Shown piece after piece: positions 52,207 to 56,790 of a stretch of DNA of 56,790 nucleotides. Location of the stretch: NCBI GenBank assembly GCA_024229695.1, contig JAAESD010000182.1, forward strand, positions 1 to 56,790, read 5' to 3'. Source of the DNA: a bacterium (GTDB lineage Bacteria > Krumholzibacteriota > Krumholzibacteriia > LZORAL124-64-63). The notes under the pieces are model-generated. The model made no database searches. It worked only from the letters and a program-made list of their open reading frames with translations, and was not told where the DNA came from. Every line of letters begins with the position of its first letter. Position 1 is the first letter of the stretch. The position numbers and the translations under genes were made by a program.

Positions 52207-53174
52207 TGGATATTCGTAAAGAGCTTGCTTCAATCATTGTTGGAGATCTGAATTCACGATGGCCTTATGCCACAACTTTTCTGGCAAAAAACGATCTGGA
52301 AATTGAAGATGACCCATCGTTGAAACTTAGTGAAGTTGCCAGTGATGAATTGCTGGATCAACTCGCTGAATTCATTACTGAAATGGAATCTTTTCTTTCT
52401 GACGATGAAGAAGTTGTCGATGAAATTACCATCTTTGGTGGCAACTGTAAAAACGGTGAGCCTGAAGGTGTGCGTGAGTTGACTATCAGAGTTGGTGAAG
52501 TGATTTGTATTGTCGGGCCAACCGGATCGGGCAAAAGCAGACTGCTTGCCGATATTGAATGGGTCGCTCAGAATGACACACCAACCGGTAGAAGCGTAAA
52601 GATTAATGGCAAAACTCCTGAAAGCAAGTGGCGCACATCAAGTGAACACAAGCTTGTCGCGCAGTTAAGTCAGAACATGAATTTTGTGATGGACTTGTCT
52701 GTAGAAGAATTTCTGACTCTGCATGCAGAGAGCAGGCAGACAGAAAATCCTGAAGAGAAAATTCAGCAGATCTGGAACGATGCCAATGCTCTCGCTGGTG
52801 AACCATTTGCATTGGATACTCCAATCACAAGTCTCAGTGGCGGACAGTCCAGAGCGTTGATGATTGCAGACACTGCAATACTTTCAAAATCGCCAGTTGT
52901 CTTGATTGATGAGATTGAAAACGCAGGCATCGACCGTCAAAAGGCTCTCGATATTCTGGTCAGTCAGGACAAAATTGTTTTGATGGCAACTCATGATCCA
53001 ATCCTGGCACTAATGGGCGATCGACGAGTTGTAATCAATAACGGTGGTATGAAATCTGTTGTTGAGCCTAGCGAAAAAGAACACGCAAATCTTGTAGACT
53101 TGCGCGCTCTTGATAACAGGATGATGAAGCTTCGCCACAGGTTAAGAATGGGCGAGAGGCTGGATGAAGTTTAG
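52206..53174 (+). CDS. ABC ATPase without membrane partner, with N-terminal DUF1858-like segment
   Basis: 322 residues. The N-terminal ~70 residues (DLNSRWPYATTFLAKNDLEI, then SLKLSEVASDELLDQL) resemble the DUF1858-like domain of the first gene in the set. The nucleotide-binding domain is complete: Walker A GPTGSGKS (104-111), Q-loop LVAQLSQNMNF, signature LSGGQS, Walker B VVLIDEIENAG and H-loop ATHDP. No membrane domain is fused or encoded nearby. The three genes have gaps of 1 and -1 bases, so the products likely act together. Convergent and overlapping by four bases with the following lipoprotein gene. Confidence 0.85.
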   Translation: MDIRKELASIIVGDLNSRWPYATTFLAKNDLEIEDDPSLKLSEVASDELLDQLAEFITEMESFLSDDEEVVDEITIFGGNCKNGEPEGVRELTIRVGEVICIVGPTGSGKSRLLADIEWVAQNDTPTGRSVKINGKTPESKWRTSSEHKLVAQLSQNMNFVMDLSVEEFLTLHAESRQTENPEEKIQQIWNDANALAGEPFALDTPITSLSGGQSRALMIADTAILSKSPVVLIDEIENAGIDRQKALDILVSQDKIVLMATHDPILALMGDRRVVINNGGMKSVVEPSEKEHANLVDLRALDNRMMKLRHRLRMGERLDEV

Positions 53175-53773
53175 CCTTCTTCCTCAACTTTAGGCATAAA
53201 CTTTTCTGGTACTTCCAGCTCAACAGTTTTCTCAAACAGGAATTCGCGATTCCAGTACACACGCATAGCGTAGGTGCCGGGGTCGCGTTCTTTTTCGGGT
53301 GCTATATTAAGTTTTGTATCAAGTCTGAAAGTTGGTTTTTCAGTTACGATTGGATCTTCAACTTTTGAGTAATGTAGATCTTCAGCTTTCAGCCAGACAA
53401 TGTTTGTAGCGTAACCGTCATCGGTTTTAGTCATTGTGACTTCACCAAACTTACGGAACATTTCTTTGCCGTCCGGCCTGATCCAGCCCAGATGTATCTG
53501 ATGAGTTTTATCCAGCTGTGGATTATTGATATCAATAGCTGCTCTCATGTATTTGTTTTTCTTTTTACTGCTGACCTTGAACTTGTCTTTCACGCCAAGC
53601 AAACTGCCTGACTTTTTACTTACAGCACGATAGAAAGTTATATCGCTACCAAACTGATCTTCAGCAAGCTCGTTACCTGCATCAACAACAGCCTTGAATT
53701 CTACGACATCGCTCTGCTCACAACCGCTGATCAAAGCACCACATACCAATAATAAAACCAGAAACTTCTTCAT
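53171..53773 (-). CDS. Lipoprotein, unknown
   Basis: 200 residues from ATG at 53773, behind AAGGAGGACAGTG; a longer frame upstream has no ribosome site and runs through a terminator. Signal MKKFLVLLLVCGALISGC with acylated Cys18. The mature protein has a Lys-rich stretch (KVSSKKKNKYMRAAI) and beta strands ending in TYAMRVYWNREFLFEKTVEL, like proteins that frame a C-terminal Ig-like domain. No family recognised. Confidence 0.8.
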   Translation of the reverse strand: MKKFLVLLLVCGALISGCEQSDVVEFKAVVDAGNELAEDQFGSDITFYRAVSKKSGSLLGVKDKFKVSSKKKNKYMRAAIDINNPQLDKTHQIHLGWIRPDGKEMFRKFGEVTMTKTDDGYATNIVWLKAEDLHYSKVEDPIVTEKPTFRLDTKLNIAPEKERDPGTYAMRVYWNREFLFEKTVELEVPEKFMPKVEEEG

Positions 53774-53802
53774 CACTGTCCTCCTTGTCAGACGAACATA
53801 AC

Positions 53803-53833
53803 AAAAGAGGAGACACTTTGCATCTCCTCTTTT
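53803..53833 (-). terminator. Intrinsic terminator upstream of the lipoprotein gene
   Basis: AAAAGAGGAGA (53803-53813) and TCTCCTCTTTT (53823-53833) pair around CACTTTGCA. It lies between the large secreted-protein gene and the lipoprotein gene, both leftward. Confidence 0.75.
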
Positions 53834-53849
53834 TGTAAAAAACTGAAAA

Positions 53850-53883
53850 GGTGACAAGGCGAAGCGGGGAACGCCTCATCACC
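53850..53883 (-). terminator. Stem-loop directly after the large secreted-protein gene
   Basis: GGTGA-CA-AGGCG and CGCCT-CA-TCACC form a 10-bp stem with a symmetric two-base internal loop. On the minus strand it is followed by TTTTCAGTTTTTT. With the stem at 53803 it makes a tandem terminator. Confidence 0.7.
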
Positions 53884-53889
53884 ATAGTT

Positions 53890-56790
53890 TTATTTCAGTA
53901 ACAGCATCTTGCGTGTTATTGATTTTCTTTCTGTATCAAGACGATAGAAGTAAACGCCTGATGCAGTAACGTTGCCGCTGTCTGTTTTACCATTCCATGT
54001 CACAAAGTGTGTGCCTGCGTCAAGCTCGCCACTAATCAGAGTGCGAACCAATCGACCGGCTGTATCGTAAATTTGCAAGCTGGCTCTGGTTTGAGCTGGC
54101 AATGCAAACGATATCTCTGTGCTTGGGTTGAATGGGTTTGGATAGTTACCATTCAACATGACGGTGCTAGGCAGTTCATCACCAACTGCACTTACTCCTC
54201 CGTCTTCGATAGCAAAGTTTCCATTGGATGCATCGTCACTCATATTCAACTGAGCATCAAATGCAACAACTTTAATTCTTGCACTGGTTGATTGCAGCAT
54301 AGGCAGATTAACATCGACCTGTGAATCTGCAGCTCCAGAATATAGAAGCTGTGACCATGAATCACCGCTGTCATTTGAGAACATCACTAATGAACCAGCA
54401 ACAGAGTTGTTATCACTTGAAGTGAACTCAACGCTAATGCTCTCACCACTGTCAAATGTCTCGCCACCGTTTGGAGCAGTCACTGTTACCAGTGGATTTT
54501 CTGTATCATAGATGGATGTGTAGCCACCGATTGTAAACTCATCAACACCAGCTTCAACAACCGAACCGTTACCATAGTCACTGGCAATAAATCGGAACTG
54601 AACTGTTGAAGTCATTCCAATCACGCCGTCCAGTGTGAAGCTTTGTAATGACCAGCTGCGGTTACTTGTCAATGTATTCTCAAGCTCAACCCAGCTGCCA
54701 CCATCAGATACTTCAACAACCCAGAAGTCCTCATTAGGACCAAAGCCAGTGTCATTGGTGTACCAGCGTCTGTATGAAACAGTTACATTACTGTAACCAG
54801 TCAGATCAAAGACAGGTGAGAGCAGTGTTGTTGTTCCACCGTCAACATCTTCAACACCCTGTGCAGAACCCGGGTCACTTTGTCCTGTTATGAAACACAT
54901 AGTTCCAGGATTTGGGGTTGCATCATCTTCAGGTGCAATCTGTGTGCCCCCTTCTTCAACTCCGTTTGGATCAACGCGAGTCCAGATGCCTGTTGTGGCT
55001 TCGTCACCCGCAGCACCAACAGTCCAGCCACTGTCTGATTCCATGTCATGGTAGGATGACATTTCCTCATCGATACGGAATGAATAACTGCCTACAGGAC
55101 CAGTCTCAGGATCGCTTGAGAACATTCCTTGAATATCGGTACCGGTTAACCAGTAACGAACACGAGTGCCAATTGGTTGGCCAGGAATTTCAGCCTGATA
55201 GTCGTCGTCACCAAGGTCAGCAAGAGCAAGTTCGTAAACCTGATTGCTACCGCTTGTCATGTAGTAGAAATGCAATTCATCGATGCCACTGAAGTCAGTA
55301 ACACTTGTCTGAATTACATAAGGACCAGTTGTATTATCTGAACCTGGATAAACAGTTGTGTTTATAAATTCAGGACCAGCAATATCGGTCAAAGTAAAGT
55401 CACAATTAGTTGTCTGGCCTTCAAGAACTTCAACATTGAAGAGAGTGTCAGACTCAAGACTTGCGTGATAGGCAACAATATCGTATGTGCCTATAGGAAC
55501 GCCACCCATGTAATCACCATTTACATCGGAAGTGAAAATTCTTCCACTACCAAGAACGGCAACAGTTACGCCTGCTGCTGCTCGGGAAACTGGCATTGCA
55601 ACATCGATGTGTCCTGCAATAGTTCCTTGAGCAGTTGGAGCCACTGGCATAAAGCGAAGTGCTCTACCAGTTGACAGTGCTGCTGCACCTGGTGCGTATT
55701 GATTCCAGTAGGTGTATGTAAGACCATCAGTGTGGTCAAGGTTTTGTAATCCAACTGTAGCATAACCGTTCTGAGTGTCGTAGTTATCAACAGCCTGGTA
55801 TTGGATATCGATCATACAATCACCAGTGTCAGTTGGGTAATGGGCTGGATCGTAAATTATTACCTGGAATGTCTGATAACGATTCAGGTAGTTTTTGACA
55901 TTATCCCACTCAATAATAAACAGGTTGCTTACAGTATCGTGGTAGTAATAAACACCACCAGTATCTGTTGTCAGGTTGTCCCAGAATGCTGCGATCATAC
56001 CGTTTGCAGTAGCTGCAGTAGGCAATGCCCAGTTACGATAGTTCTGCATTGAAGTAGTACCAGGAGCTATCCAACCGTTTGAACAGACAGAAACTTTGTC
56101 GAAAACTTCACCGTAGTACACGAAGTCAAATGGCATATCCAGAGTTTTGGTATCGTCCTGTTCCCAACCATTATCATTCAGACCAACACTTGTACCTGTG
56201 ACTGAAATTTCACGCCAGTCATATGTTGGAGCAAATCCATAATCAGTATCGGTGTTGTCAAAGATGTAGTAACCATATCCATCTGGTCCAACAGGATCAG
56301 TTGAAGATGCAGTTCCAACATTGGCTGAAAATTCAGCAATATCTTCACTACCATCAGCATATGTGATTTCGATTGCGAAGTTTGCCATGTGTCCAGGGTA
56401 GCAGTCATTAGCTACTGAGACAGCAAACTGGTCACCACTGTTGTCTGCATGTCCACCTGGAGAGATGGAACTGTAATTACCAGTTGGGTCTGTAATTGTC
56501 ACCCAAGGGCTGGCACTTGAAAGAATTGCAGTGAATGAACCAGTAGAAAGGTTTCCACTGTTGATAAGGGAAACAGTAGTAGCACCCGATTCGCCAGGAT
56601 CAAGATCATTGCCAGGAACAAAGAATGTAACAAAGTTGTGAGCGACATCGGCACCAAAGACTTCTACGTCAACGCCAGAAGCCCATGAACCGCTATTGGA
56701 GGTGACAACCATTTCAAGCATGATGTCAGATCCACCTGGGCAGTCGGCAGAAATCTGGATGTCATAGTCACCAGCAAAAGATGCCCCTGC
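53890..56790 (-). CDS. Large multidomain secreted protein with sorting domain, partial at its N-terminus
   Basis: At least 966 residues; the frame is still open at the window end, so the true start is outside. An NPCBM-associated/CARDB-type Ig domain (about 30-150) is followed by a region like those found after gingipain (C25) or subtilisin domains (YGYYIFDNTDTDYG, FDFVYYGEVFDKVSVCSNGW). Next are a carboxypeptidase-regulatory-like domain (AGVTVAVLGSGRIFTSDVNGD), a jelly roll ending GVDEFTIGGYTS, an Ig-like segment (VTAPNGGETFDSGES) and a YPNPFNP sorting domain. No catalytic residues are in the visible part; a peptidase domain beyond the edge is a fair guess. Confidence 0.82.
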   Translation of the reverse strand, partial: AGASFAGDYDIQISADCPGGSDIMLEMVVTSNSGSWASGVDVEVFGADVAHNFVTFFVPGNDLDPGESGATTVSLINSGNLSTGSFTAILSSASPWVTITDPTGNYSSISPGGHADNSGDQFAVSVANDCYPGHMANFAIEITYADGSEDIAEFSANVGTASSTDPVGPDGYGYYIFDNTDTDYGFAPTYDWREISVTGTSVGLNDNGWEQDDTKTLDMPFDFVYYGEVFDKVSVCSNGWIAPGTTSMQNYRNWALPTAATANGMIAAFWDNLTTDTGGVYYYHDTVSNLFIIEWDNVKNYLNRYQTFQVIIYDPAHYPTDTGDCMIDIQYQAVDNYDTQNGYATVGLQNLDHTDGLTYTYWNQYAPGAAALSTGRALRFMPVAPTAQGTIAGHIDVAMPVSRAAAGVTVAVLGSGRIFTSDVNGDYMGGVPIGTYDIVAYHASLESDTLFNVEVLEGQTTNCDFTLTDIAGPEFINTTVYPGSDNTTGPYVIQTSVTDFSGIDELHFYYMTSGSNQVYELALADLGDDDYQAEIPGQPIGTRVRYWLTGTDIQGMFSSDPETGPVGSYSFRIDEEMSSYHDMESDSGWTVGAAGDEATTGIWTRVDPNGVEEGGTQIAPEDDATPNPGTMCFITGQSDPGSAQGVEDVDGGTTTLLSPVFDLTGYSNVTVSYRRWYTNDTGFGPNEDFWVVEVSDGGSWVELENTLTSNRSWSLQSFTLDGVIGMTSTVQFRFIASDYGNGSVVEAGVDEFTIGGYTSIYDTENPLVTVTAPNGGETFDSGESISVEFTSSDNNSVAGSLVMFSNDSGDSWSQLLYSGAADSQVDVNLPMLQSTSARIKVVAFDAQLNMSDDASNGNFAIEDGGVSAVGDELPSTVMLNGNYPNPFNPSTEISFALPAQTRASLQIYDTAGRLVRTLISGELDAGTHFVTWNGKTDSGNVTASGVYFYRLDTERKSITRKMLLLK

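Noticed and set aside
3130..54160. Recurring DNA encoding PNPFNP as a mobile repeat
   Set aside because: The copies are in-frame parts of separate genes with different codons; this is a protein domain, not a DNA repeat.

Overview
The window looks like chromosomal DNA from an uncultivated bacterium of the FCB superphylum (Latescibacterota, Krumholzibacterota, Fermentibacterota, Eisenbacteria or a relative). The main clue is the C-terminal sorting domain built around (Y/F)PNPFNP and ending in a short basic strand. Nine secreted proteins carry it or a diverged form, which implies type IX-like secretion. Many exported proteins end their signal peptides in a lipobox, so the cell is probably Gram-negative with an outer membrane. 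I see no rRNA, tRNA, CRISPR array, transposase or phage gene.

Layout. (1) 5-5890, leftward: a three-gene operon of a sirtuin, an odd in-frame fusion of a GT4 glycosyltransferase with a secreted beta-propeller, and a CapA-like protein. (2) 5983-11755, rightward: MscS channel, periplasmic rhodanese, aquaporin, small membrane protein, a 52-residue zinc-ribbon protein, a FabG-like reductase, two secreted proteins sharing a short C-terminal tail, and a membrane protein. (3) 11765-35284: a beta-1,3-glucan (laminarin-type) utilisation locus. (4) 35418-50063: an XRE regulator pair, housekeeping genes (endonuclease IV, a giant GreA-domain protein, YdfG-like reductase) and secreted peptidases, CotH-kinase and glycosylasparaginase genes. 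(5) 50220-53174: a compact three-gene set of a cytoplasmic substrate-binding protein, a HypB-like GTPase and an ABC ATPase, with no permease. (6) 53171-56790: a lipoprotein and a large secreted protein cut by the window end.

The glucan locus forms a coherent pathway. Secreted or lipid-anchored enzymes (three GH16-type, GH17, GH30) would cut and debranch the polymer. A clan GH-A enzyme is fused to what reads as an outer-membrane beta-barrel. A GPH-family symporter would import oligosaccharides, and a cytoplasmic GH149-like phosphorylase and a GH1 beta-glucosidase would finish them. There is no SusC/SusD pair. A ROK-family repressor is encoded in the locus. Seven copies of one near-palindrome, CTWTGTWCGG-N3-CCGWACAWAG, lie in its promoter regions, several between or over recognisable -35/-10 boxes, so one regulator probably controls nearly the whole locus. 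Two regulated proteins carry one and two copies of the same unrecognised ~195-residue domain and are candidate glucan-binding proteins.

The most promising leads are the shared operator and its placement, the hydrolase-barrel fusion, the repeated domain, the short C-terminal tail [WM]GxxKxLFR on three secreted proteins, and the permease-less ABC/GTPase/binding-protein set behind a perfect palindrome. All functional calls come from reading motifs by eye; no database search or structure prediction was run.
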